A stretch of 13,276 nt of DNA from assembly GCA_043719155.1 (NCBI GenBank), contig JAYSUJ010000012.1, positions 1 to 13,276 of the forward strand, given 5' to 3'. The DNA comes from JBBQKQ01 sp043719155 (GTDB lineage: Bacteria; Patescibacteriota; Minisyncoccia; Phycocordibacterales; UBA5272). This document shows, piece by piece, positions 6,097 to 12,009 of the stretch. A program made the translations under genes and the position numbers. The notes beneath the pieces are model-generated. The model saw only the letters and a list, made by a program, of their open reading frames with translations, was not told where the DNA came from and made no database searches. Each line of letters starts with the position of its first letter. Positions within the stretch are counted from its first letter, which is position 1.

Positions 6097-6516
6097 ATGG
6101 CAGATAATTTCCAAGATATACACAAAAGTTTCAAGCTAAGTTTGCAGGCCCTTATTTTCAATGAAAATGGTGAAGTTTTAATTTTACAAAGCTCTACTGA
6201 CCAAAAACAATGGCTTTTCCCGGGTGGCAGAATGGATGCTGTTGAAACAGATTTAAATATTGCCTTAGCCAGAGAGATTCACGAAGAGCTAGGCTTAACT
6301 TTGCTTGAAAATTTGGGTGTGGTGGCATGTCAAATCTCGAAAGGTGGACACACTTTTGCTGTACTTTATAAAGTAAAGGTTGACTCGCTAAATAATTTGC
6401 GACTTAGTCATGAACATTGTAACGTGAGGTGGGTAATGCCAGATGATGAAAGTTTGTCAGAACTTCTTTTTTATAAAGTTCTAGGTCGACAGGTGAATAA
6501 GGTATATTCAAAGTGA
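6097..6516 (+). CDS. Nudix hydrolase
   Basis: A 139-residue Nudix enzyme, expected to hydrolyse a nucleoside diphosphate linked to another group (X). The Nudix box runs from GGR at about residues 44-46 to REIHEELGL. The REUxEExGU half is intact and supplies the Mg2+-binding glutamates. The segment between the first Glu and RE is eight residues (TDLNIALA) instead of the usual seven. The preceding QWLFPGG is typical of the fold. The substrate cannot be assigned. The ATG at 6097 follows TATAAT by 10 nt. The frame is open back to 5824, but that part runs through the previous gene in another frame and the terminator, so it is not coding. The NYN-SGNH gene starts 9 nt after this stop with no promoter or SD of its own, so the two are probably one transcript. 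Confidence 0.9.
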   Translation: MADNFQDIHKSFKLSLQALIFNENGEVLILQSSTDQKQWLFPGGRMDAVETDLNIALAREIHEELGLTLLENLGVVACQISKGGHTFAVLYKVKVDSLNNLRLSHEHCNVRWVMPDDESLSELLFYKVLGRQVNKVYSK

Positions 6517-6525
6517 TTCTAAAAT

Positions 6526-7743
6526 ATGAGAAAAAATATAAAAAGTAAAAGAGTAACGTTATATATTGACGCAGCAAATTTGATACTTTCTGCTAAAAGT
6601 ATGAACATCGGTTTTGAAATCTTTGAGCTACTTTCTGTCCTGAAATATAAATATAATGTTAAAAAATGTGTCTATTTTACTGGTAAAATATTAGCACTGA
6701 GTACAGATTATGAATTGCTAGAAAAAATGGGGGTAGAAATTATTTTCAAAAAGATATATGATGATTTTGGTAAAACAAAGGCAAATTGCGATGTAGAAAT
6801 TTCACATAGAATAACAGTTGACGTTTTGAATAAATTGGTTGACGAAGTAGTGCTAATTTCAGGGGATGGAGACTTTTATTCTTTGTTGGAGTTTGTTGAA
6901 AGAGAAAAAGTTGATGTAAAGTTGTTGGGGGTTTACCCACATACAACATCTAAATTGTACAGAAATGGAAATAAATTCAGTCTTTCTTTTGTGTCTGAGT
7001 TGGTGAAAAATATCTCAGTCAAAAGAAAAGGACTCATAGGGCTTGGAGTCCCTACGAGTCTTCTTTTCGATAAGAACAGTATAACTCAAGTTGAAAGCTT
7101 GTCAAGGTTGTCACGGTATAAAAAAACTGTTTTATTTTTTGGTGATTCACTTACTTTCTGTTACGATGCAGCAACTCGCGACAGGACTATTTTCGAGGAA
7201 AGGTGGACGAGTATTGTGGAAGAACAATTAGCTGAGAGATATAGATTTATTATAGAAGGTCAGGGCGGGAGAACCGTTGATAATGATGATAAAGTGGAGG
7301 GGAGGAATGGGGTTAAGGCATTTACACAAGTACTTTACTCACATTATTATGTTGATATTATTTTTATAATGTTAGGTACTAATGAGCTGAAGGACAGATT
7401 CAGAACTGATGCAGAAACCATTGCTAATAAATATAGTAAAATTAAAAAGATTATAGATATTTGGAAAGAAAAACCAAGACTTAATGTAGAGTTTCCTTTA
7501 AAAGTGGTTTTGGTTGCACCACCTATTATTAATCAAAGCTTAATACCATTTGGCTGGGGTATTGAAAATGCTCAAGAAGTTTCAAATGATATGAGTGCTG
7601 AGTATGATAAAATCGCAGTAAAATTGGGTTGGGATTATTTGGATGCAAGTAAAATAAAAATTTCAAGTGTTGATGGTATTCATTTGGATAAAAAAGGTAA
7701 CGAAGAGCTGGCAAAACTTGTGATCAATTTTTTACAAAATTAA
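6526..7743 (+). CDS. NYN (PIN-like) nuclease domain fused to an SGNH arylesterase-like domain
   Basis: A 405-residue two-domain protein. Residues 9-160 form a NYN/LabA-like domain, a PIN-type metal-dependent ribonuclease fold: YIDAANL (Asp15, Asn18), CDVEISHRITVD (Asp89, Asp99) and ISGDGDF (Asp114, Asp116) supply the acidic site. Residues 200-405 form an SGNH/GDSL hydrolase: block I FFGDSLT (nucleophile Ser208), block II GQGGRT (Gly247 or Gly248), block III GTNEL (Asn286) and block V DGIHLD (Asp383, His386). RW at 226-227, GRT then DD, and IIFIMLGTNE resemble the Mycobacterium smegmatis arylesterase/acyltransferase subgroup. Both active sites look complete. The linker (about 161-199) is short and there is no stop or frameshift between the domains. 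There is no signal peptide, so the esterase half should be cytoplasmic, which is unusual for the family. It follows the Nudix gene by 9 nt without an SD. The joint function is unknown; an RNA- or nucleotide-linked ester is a guess. Confidence 0.9.
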   Translation: MRKNIKSKRVTLYIDAANLILSAKSMNIGFEIFELLSVLKYKYNVKKCVYFTGKILALSTDYELLEKMGVEIIFKKIYDDFGKTKANCDVEISHRITVDVLNKLVDEVVLISGDGDFYSLLEFVEREKVDVKLLGVYPHTTSKLYRNGNKFSLSFVSELVKNISVKRKGLIGLGVPTSLLFDKNSITQVESLSRLSRYKKTVLFFGDSLTFCYDAATRDRTIFEERWTSIVEEQLAERYRFIIEGQGGRTVDNDDKVEGRNGVKAFTQVLYSHYYVDIIFIMLGTNELKDRFRTDAETIANKYSKIKKIIDIWKEKPRLNVEFPLKVVLVAPPIINQSLIPFGWGIENAQEVSNDMSAEYDKIAVKLGWDYLDASKIKISSVDGIHLDKKGNEELAKLVINFLQN

Positions 7744-7755
7744 AAATGCTTACTG

Positions 7756-7764
7756 TGATATAAT
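7756..7764 (+). promoter_or_regulatory. Extended -10 promoter of lepA
   Basis: TGATATAAT: TG, one base, then a perfect TATAAT (7759-7764). The expected leader is about 17 nt, with only a weak SD-like AAGAAG (7778-7783) before the ATG at 7789. Confidence 0.65.
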
Positions 7765-7788
7765 GTCATCAATAATTAAGAAGTAAAC

Positions 7789-9612
7789 ATGCAAATACGA
7801 AATTTTTCAATCATCGCCCACATTGACCACGGCAAGTCTACACTTTCAGACCGCTTTTTAGAAATAACTAAAACTATTGAAAAAAGAAACATGACTGACC
7901 AGGTTTTGGACAATATGGAGTTGGAAAAAGAAAGAGGTATTACTATCAAAATGCAGCCCGTAAGAATGGAATACGATATAGATGGTGAAAAGGTGATTTT
8001 TAATTTGATAGATACCCCTGGGCATATTGATTTTTCTTATGAAGTATCTAGAAGTCTGCGGGCAGTTGAGGGGGCGTTGATGTTGGTAGACGCAACTCAA
8101 GGTGTGCAAGCTCAGACTATGACGGTTTTGCAGATGGCTAAAGATGCAGGCTTAACTATTTTGCCAGCGATTTCCAAAATTGACTCGCCACTGGCGGACT
8201 TAGCAAAAGTAGAAGCTGAGCTGTATGAACTTTTAAATTGCACAAAAGAAGACATTTCTTATGTATCAGGAAAAACTGGAGAAGGGGTAGAGGGGCTTTT
8301 GCAGAAAATTTACGACAGAGTGCCAGCACCAAAAAATGTTGGGGAGGAGGGAGGAAAGAAAGGTAGTAGGGCTTTGATTTTTGATTTTGGGTATTCAAAT
8401 CATCAGGGGGTGATTGTATTTGTGCGGGTTTTTGATGGGAAAATAAATGTGGGTGACGAGCTAGTTTTTAATAATCCTGACAAAAAATTTGTAGTCAGCG
8501 AGTGTGGAGTTTTTAAACCTCAGAAAGTTAAAAAAGATTTTTTAGAAGCCGGAGAAATTGGCTATATTGTAACAGGAATAAAAGAACCTGGAATAACAAA
8601 AGTTGGCGACACTATTTTGTCGGTGCGCGACCGGTTGCCAGCTATACCCGGTTATGCAGACGCAAGACCGCTAGTTTTTGCATCTATTTATCCAGAAGAG
8701 CAGGACAATTTTCACGATCTCCGTTTTGCACTTCTAAAATTGAAACTTTCAGACTCTTCGCTTTCTTTTGAAGAAGAGGCATCTGGTATTTTAGGACGAG
8801 GCTTTAGGTGTGGGTTTTTGGGTATGCTTCACCTAGAGATTATTACGGAAAGACTGCGTCGCGAACACAATTTGGAGCTGGTCATTACAACTCCGTCTAT
8901 TCCTTATCGAGTAATGGTTAAAAAAGGTGCCGAGATTGTGGAGGAAGAGATTTACAACCCTGCGCATTTTCCCGAGCATGGTTTTTATGTGGACTGCCAA
9001 GAGCCAATGGTCAAGCTAAACATTATTTGCCCTCCGGATTATATTTCACAGGTAACAAAAATTTTGTATGACCACGAGGGAATTACAGAAGAGACAGATG
9101 TTTTTTCTGGAGACAGATTTTCTATGCATGTAAACATGCCGCTGCGAGAGTTGATGCGAAACTTTTTTGACGAACTGAAAAGTGTGTCCAGTGGCTATGC
9201 TTCAATTTCCTATGAGCCTGTTGGTTACCAAACAGCCGATGTGCGAAAGCTGGAAGTGCTGTTGGCAGAAGAGGTGCAGCCGGCTTTCACTAGGGTGGTG
9301 GGTGCTAGACGAGTACAGATAGAAGCTGATGAGATGGTAGAAAAACTTTTCAACATTTTACCACGTGAACTTTTTAATATTAAAATCCAAGCTAGAACCA
9401 ATGGGAAAATAGTTTCGTCTAGAACTATTTCAGCAGTAAAAAAAGATGTAACCGGCTATTTGTACGGGGGAGACATTACTAGAAAAAATAAACTTTTAGA
9501 TAAACAGAAGAAAGGTAAAAAGAAAATGCAAGGTTTTGCTAAAGTAAATGTATCTCAGGATACTTTTATGGCAATGATGAAATCTGGGCCAGCTACAGAA
9601 AGGAGAGACTAA
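7789..9612 (+). CDS. lepA: Elongation factor 4 (LepA), ribosome-binding GTPase
   Basis: A translational GTPase that binds stalled or assembling ribosomes and promotes back-translocation. The 607-residue length is typical (about 600). GTPase motifs: G1 AHIDHGKST (10-18), the switch segment RGITIKMQ (49-56), G3 DTPGH (75-79), G4 SKID (129-132) and G5 SGKTG (160-164). G4 is normally NKID, so Ser129 in place of the guanine-binding Asn is unusual. The EF-G-like domains follow, for example LGRGFRCGFLGMLHLEI (about 342), which is strongly LepA-like. The LepA-specific C-terminal domain is present, ending in a Lys-rich KQKKGKKKMQGFAKVNV motif like the KQKEGKKRMK of other LepA proteins. It has its own extended -10 promoter and no clear terminator after the stop; 9613-9667 holds nothing recognisable beyond a possible TATCAT near the next gene. 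Confidence 0.98.
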   Translation: MQIRNFSIIAHIDHGKSTLSDRFLEITKTIEKRNMTDQVLDNMELEKERGITIKMQPVRMEYDIDGEKVIFNLIDTPGHIDFSYEVSRSLRAVEGALMLVDATQGVQAQTMTVLQMAKDAGLTILPAISKIDSPLADLAKVEAELYELLNCTKEDISYVSGKTGEGVEGLLQKIYDRVPAPKNVGEEGGKKGSRALIFDFGYSNHQGVIVFVRVFDGKINVGDELVFNNPDKKFVVSECGVFKPQKVKKDFLEAGEIGYIVTGIKEPGITKVGDTILSVRDRLPAIPGYADARPLVFASIYPEEQDNFHDLRFALLKLKLSDSSLSFEEEASGILGRGFRCGFLGMLHLEIITERLRREHNLELVITTPSIPYRVMVKKGAEIVEEEIYNPAHFPEHGFYVDCQEPMVKLNIICPPDYISQVTKILYDHEGITEETDVFSGDRFSMHVNMPLRELMRNFFDELKSVSSGYASISYEPVGYQTADVRKLEVLLAEEVQPAFTRVVGARRVQIEADEMVEKLFNILPRELFNIKIQARTNGKIVSSRTISAVKKDVTGYLYGGDITRKNKLLDKQKKGKKKMQGFAKVNVSQDTFMAMMKSGPATERRD

Positions 9613-9667
9613 AGTTTTTCGAAAAGTAAATCTTGGAATAAATACGGTTTTTCACTGTATCATTATT

Positions 9668-10561
9668 ATGAAGTATTTTAAAACCTTGGACCAAACTGTG
9701 TTAGACGGATTAAGTTTTCTAAAAACACAGAAACTTAAAAAAGTACAGATTTCAAAAAAAGTAAAAATATTAGTTGTTGGCTCTGGCAATGCCCATGTTG
9801 CTGGTAGTATTATTTTTAGAAATCATAAAGCAATTTATGCAACAGAGAGTAATTATATAGATGTCTTAAAGGTTCACAATGACATTGAGCTTGTTGTTGT
9901 CATATCTGCTTCTGGGGGTAAACACGCCCCACAAATTATTCGGTACTTGATGAAAAAAAATAAAAAAATAGTCTTGCTGACTTCTACTAAAAATAGTCAA
10001 AGCGAATCTTTGTTAAACACTTATAAAAAATCTAAAATAACAATTTATCCTAAGCTTGCCGAGATGTATACTTACAACTTTTCTACTTACTTGGCTATGA
10101 TCTTGCCTCATACAGCTGACAATATTTCAGATATATTAGATTTTCTTGAAAATAAACTAGTGATCAATGAAAACCTTTTTAAAAACCAGAAAAACTTTTT
10201 TTTTATTTTGCCGAACAGATTTTCTCTCATGTCTAGAATGCTAAATGTAAAATTTATAGAGTTGTTTGGTCGCAATTTTTGTAGAGATATTGAAACCGAG
10301 GACTATATGTTGCATGCCACTACTGTTGTTCCTGGAAATGAACTGTTTATAAGTTTTGAGAAAGAAAATATACATTATGGTAAAAAAAGGCTGCATATTG
10401 ATATTCCTAGAAATGCAGACTACGCTTTTTTTATGTGTCTAACTTACTACTTGATTGGTAAAATTCAAAGCAATAATAAACCTTATTTTAAAAAAAATAT
10501 ACAGAGTTATATAAAGAAAACAAATAAGTTGCATGGTTTAACTCTGAAAGATTTTGGGTGA
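9668..10561 (+). CDS. SIS-domain protein (phosphosugar isomerase/binding family)
   Basis: A 297-residue protein with the sugar isomerase (SIS) fold that binds phosphosugars. The N-terminal half has the Rossmann-like pattern: KILVVGSGNAHVAG (33-46), ELVVVISASGGKHAPQII (74-91, the Ser-rich phosphate-binding loop) and KIVLLTSTKNSQ (100-111). The second half (about 165-297) is probably a second, more divergent SIS-like lobe (FFFILPNRFSLMSRM ... ETEDYMLHATTVVPGNELF), as in the two-lobed bifunctional phosphoglucose/phosphomannose isomerases and GlmS. It lacks the glutaminase domain of GlmS. Which sugar it uses cannot be told. The ATG at 9668 has no SD; a TATCAT (9658-9663) lies 4 nt upstream, so the transcript may be leaderless or it may follow lepA transcription. 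The sequence is very Lys/Asn/Ile-rich and the most AT-rich of the housekeeping-type genes here. Confidence 0.85.
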   Translation: MKYFKTLDQTVLDGLSFLKTQKLKKVQISKKVKILVVGSGNAHVAGSIIFRNHKAIYATESNYIDVLKVHNDIELVVVISASGGKHAPQIIRYLMKKNKKIVLLTSTKNSQSESLLNTYKKSKITIYPKLAEMYTYNFSTYLAMILPHTADNISDILDFLENKLVINENLFKNQKNFFFILPNRFSLMSRMLNVKFIELFGRNFCRDIETEDYMLHATTVVPGNELFISFEKENIHYGKKRLHIDIPRNADYAFFMCLTYYLIGKIQSNNKPYFKKNIQSYIKKTNKLHGLTLKDFG

Positions 10562-10578
10562 TATGTTTTGGCACAAGG

Positions 10579-10607
10579 TGGACTTCTTTTGAATATTTTT
10601 ATATAAT
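10579..10607 (+). promoter_or_regulatory. Promoter of the 10640 small gene
   Basis: TGGACT (10579-10584), a 17-nt spacer and a perfect TATAAT (10602-10607). The leader of about 25 nt carries AGGAG (10630-10634) before the GTG start. Confidence 0.65.
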
Positions 10608-10639
10608 TTCCAAGCCTCAACCTAAAACAGGAGAGTAAC

Positions 10640-10948
10640 GTGCGTAATTTCTTGGACTGGATAGTGGCAAGCTTAAATGCTCGCTTTCACGACAAGTGGA
10701 AGGACTGGGTGTTTGGCTCAGGGGGAATTGTTTTCACACTAGTCCTCTTGCCGTCTGTCTTTTCGGTGGACAAGCCACCGTTTGTCAGTAGCTTGCCAAC
10801 TTGCCTTTACCTTTACGTCTTTGTAGTAGCCCATTGGTCCAACGGAGACAGAAAAGGGGCTTTTTGGGCAGGGGCCTGTGCTTGTGTCTGGTTAGTCTTG
10901 GCTTTGCAAAAGTTAGGAGCCTTGCCGACACCGAGTCTGATGTTTTGA
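10640..10948 (+). CDS. Small multi-pass membrane protein, unknown function
   Basis: A 102-residue protein starting at GTG with AGGAG 5-6 nt upstream in a defined leader. There are probably three membrane segments: about residues 27-42 (GSGGIVFTLVLLPSVF), 50-65 (SLPTCLYLYVFVVAHW) and 73-92 (GAFWAGACACVWLVLALQKL). The N-terminus is amphipathic and Trp-rich (FLDWIVASLNARFHDKWKDW). The base composition is visibly richer in GC than lepA or the SIS gene. It is followed by a strong terminator and so is a stand-alone unit. A - strand frame of about 200 codons crosses this gene, the terminator and the next gene; it has no initiation signals and is rejected. No family is recognised. Confidence 0.7.
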   Translation: MRNFLDWIVASLNARFHDKWKDWVFGSGGIVFTLVLLPSVFSVDKPPFVSSLPTCLYLYVFVVAHWSNGDRKGAFWAGACACVWLVLALQKLGALPTPSLMF

Positions 10949-10967
10949 AATCTCGGATTTCATTACA

Positions 10968-11015
10968 AACCTTTCGTGCAACTTTGAAAGAGGTTGCATG
11001 AAGGGTTTTATTTTT
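10968..11015 (+). terminator. Strong intrinsic terminator
   Basis: A 15-bp stem (10968-10982 with 10993-11007) containing two G-T wobbles, a 10-base loop, and the tail TTTTATTTTTG. It ends the 10640 transcript; the promoter of the next small gene begins in its tail. Confidence 0.85.
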
Positions 11016-11023
11016 GCTACAAT
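11015..11023 (+). promoter_or_regulatory. Extended -10 promoter of the 11077 gene
   Basis: TGCTACAAT: TG, one base, TACAAT (11018-11023). A TTGCAT 18 nt upstream (10994-10999), inside the terminator stem, could serve as -35. The leader is about 47 nt and contains a small TGAGC/GCTCA hairpin (11033-11037 with 11052-11056) of unknown meaning. Confidence 0.6.
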
Positions 11024-11076
11024 GAATAGTGCTGAGCAAAAGTTCAGTAAAGCTCAACCACAGTTTAGGAGCAGAA

Positions 11077-11355
11077 ATGAAACCAAAACTTAAGTTGAAA
11101 AGTCCTGTGAATGAAGGTGTAAAACCTAGCCCGAGACTCTTTCTCGACATTATTACAAGTGTCGACACGATTCGGGAGGGACCATTTTTGTCAGATGACC
11201 AAGCTGAGCAAGCCTTCTTCTTTATTCTTCGCCTAGCAGGATTGGGTAGGGTGCAGGATGCAGCCATCTTTGAATTGTCACCTGAAAATGGGACATTTAA
11301 GAAGGTTGCAAACATAGATCTTAAAACCAATAAGGTTGTGAGGCTAAAGAAGTGA
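11077..11355 (+). CDS. Small soluble protein, unknown function
   Basis: A 92-residue protein starting MKPKLKLKSPVNEG. The ATG has AGGAG 5 nt upstream; an in-frame GTG at 11029 lies too close to the promoter and has no SD, so it is rejected. The N-terminal 20 residues are basic. The rest looks like a compact domain (LFLDIITSVDTIREGPFLSD, then AEQAFFFILRLAGLGRVQDA and AIFELSPENGTFKKVANIDL), with no membrane helix. No family is recognised. Like its upstream neighbour it has its own promoter and terminator and is richer in GC than the large genes. Confidence 0.7.
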   Translation: MKPKLKLKSPVNEGVKPSPRLFLDIITSVDTIREGPFLSDDQAEQAFFFILRLAGLGRVQDAAIFELSPENGTFKKVANIDLKTNKVVRLKK

Positions 11356-11381
11356 TTGCTCACGATAGGTATGGGTAAAAT

Positions 11382-11420
11382 AAAAGACGCCACCCAAAAT
11401 AAGTGCGTCTTTTTTATTTT
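11382..11420. terminator. Bidirectional terminator between convergent small genes
   Basis: AAAAGACGC (11382-11390) pairs perfectly with GCGTCTTTT (11405-11413). On the + strand it is followed by TTTATTTT, and on the - strand by TTTTATTTTA. It serves both the 11077 gene (+) and the 36-residue gene (-). Confidence 0.85.
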
Positions 11421-11427
11421 ATAATTT

Positions 11428-11538
11428 TTAACGTAAAAATGCTGGCGCTACAGCAAAACCTACAAATGAAATAATCATAAGTATTGCTACAACACGTAAG
11501 AGCAGTTCTCTTTTGTTTTTGTGTGCTTTGTCAAACAT
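11428..11538 (-). CDS. 36-residue single-pass membrane microprotein
   Basis: A 36-residue protein beginning MFDKAHKNKRELLLRV and ending VAPAFLR. A basic N-terminal stretch (Lys4 to Arg15) is followed by one hydrophobic helix (about 16-33, VVAILMIISFVGFAVAPA), so the expected topology is N-in. The reality of the gene rests on its signals: a near-consensus promoter directly upstream (TTAACA, 17 nt, TGCTATAAT), an ATG 17 nt after the -10 box, and a perfect hairpin terminator just after the stop. There is no strong SD. It is divergent from the FtsB-like gene and convergent with the 11077 gene. The function is unknown; it could be a subunit or regulator of a membrane complex. It is short enough to be missed by ordinary gene callers. 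Confidence 0.7.
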   Translation of the reverse strand: MFDKAHKNKRELLLRVVAILMIISFVGFAVAPAFLR

Positions 11539-11555
11539 AAATTTTTTATTATAAA

Positions 11556-11584
11556 ATTATAGCATATTTTTTATCCCGTGTTAA
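11556..11584 (-). promoter_or_regulatory. Promoter of the 36-residue microprotein gene
   Basis: On the - strand: TTAACA (11584-11579), a 17-nt spacer, an extended TGC and a perfect TATAAT (11561-11556). This is the closest to consensus of any promoter in the window. It lies in the 57-bp divergent space before the FtsB-like gene, whose own promoter is not clear. Confidence 0.8.
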
Positions 11585-11595
11585 ACTCATGTTAA

Positions 11596-12009
11596 ATGAG
11601 GATACATCAACACAATATCACAGTCAGATCTGTTCTTTTTTCAAAGTATATGGCTTTTCTGTACTTTGCCCTGACTATTCTTTTTGCCTATAAATGCATT
11701 GTTCTGTTGCCAGTCTGGCTTTCAATAAGAGACAGTGCGTCCGAAACCGAAATCAAATACCGGAAAAATATTGATGCAAACAGGGAGAGGAATGAAAAAA
11801 AACTAGCCCAAGAAAGCGACATTGGTAAGAGGCGCTACGAAAAAGATTTGTTTAATAGTTTAGATGAAGGTGAGCATCTGATAATTTTGTACGGAGATGA
11901 TGTAGAAAAAAAAGTTACTACTGAGGAAACTAGAAAGATGTTTTGGTGGGAAGAGAAAAAGCAAGATTTTTATGTGTGGTGGAGAAATTTGGAAGTGGTA
12001 AAGAAATGA
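11596..12009 (+). CDS. FtsB/DivIC-like (septum formation initiator-like) membrane protein
   Basis: A 137-residue bitopic protein. A short basic cytoplasmic N-terminus is followed by a membrane helix at about 18-40 (YMAFLYFALTILFAYKCIVL), then a highly charged, probably coiled-coil segment (about 48-85, SETEIKYRKNIDANRERNEK) and a segment with LDEGEHLIILYGD (89-101). This order of TM, coiled coil and a short Gly-Glu-(x)3-(I/V) strand resembles FtsB/DivIC, which with FtsL and FtsQ activates septal wall synthesis. The C-terminal 35 residues are rich in Trp and charge (MFWWEEKKQDFYVWWRNLEV). The resemblance is in architecture, not strong sequence identity, so the name is tentative. The ATG at 11596 has no SD. 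Its stop overlaps the start of the ABC ATPase gene (ATGA), so the two are probably translated together. Confidence 0.75.
   Translation: MRIHQHNITVRSVLFSKYMAFLYFALTILFAYKCIVLLPVWLSIRDSASETEIKYRKNIDANRERNEKKLAQESDIGKRRYEKDLFNSLDEGEHLIILYGDDVEKKVTTEETRKMFWWEEKKQDFYVWWRNLEVVKK

Noticed and set aside
10785..11393. 202-codon - strand frame
   Set aside because: It spans two SD-led + strand genes and the terminator between them; no initiation signal and an unconvincing composition.
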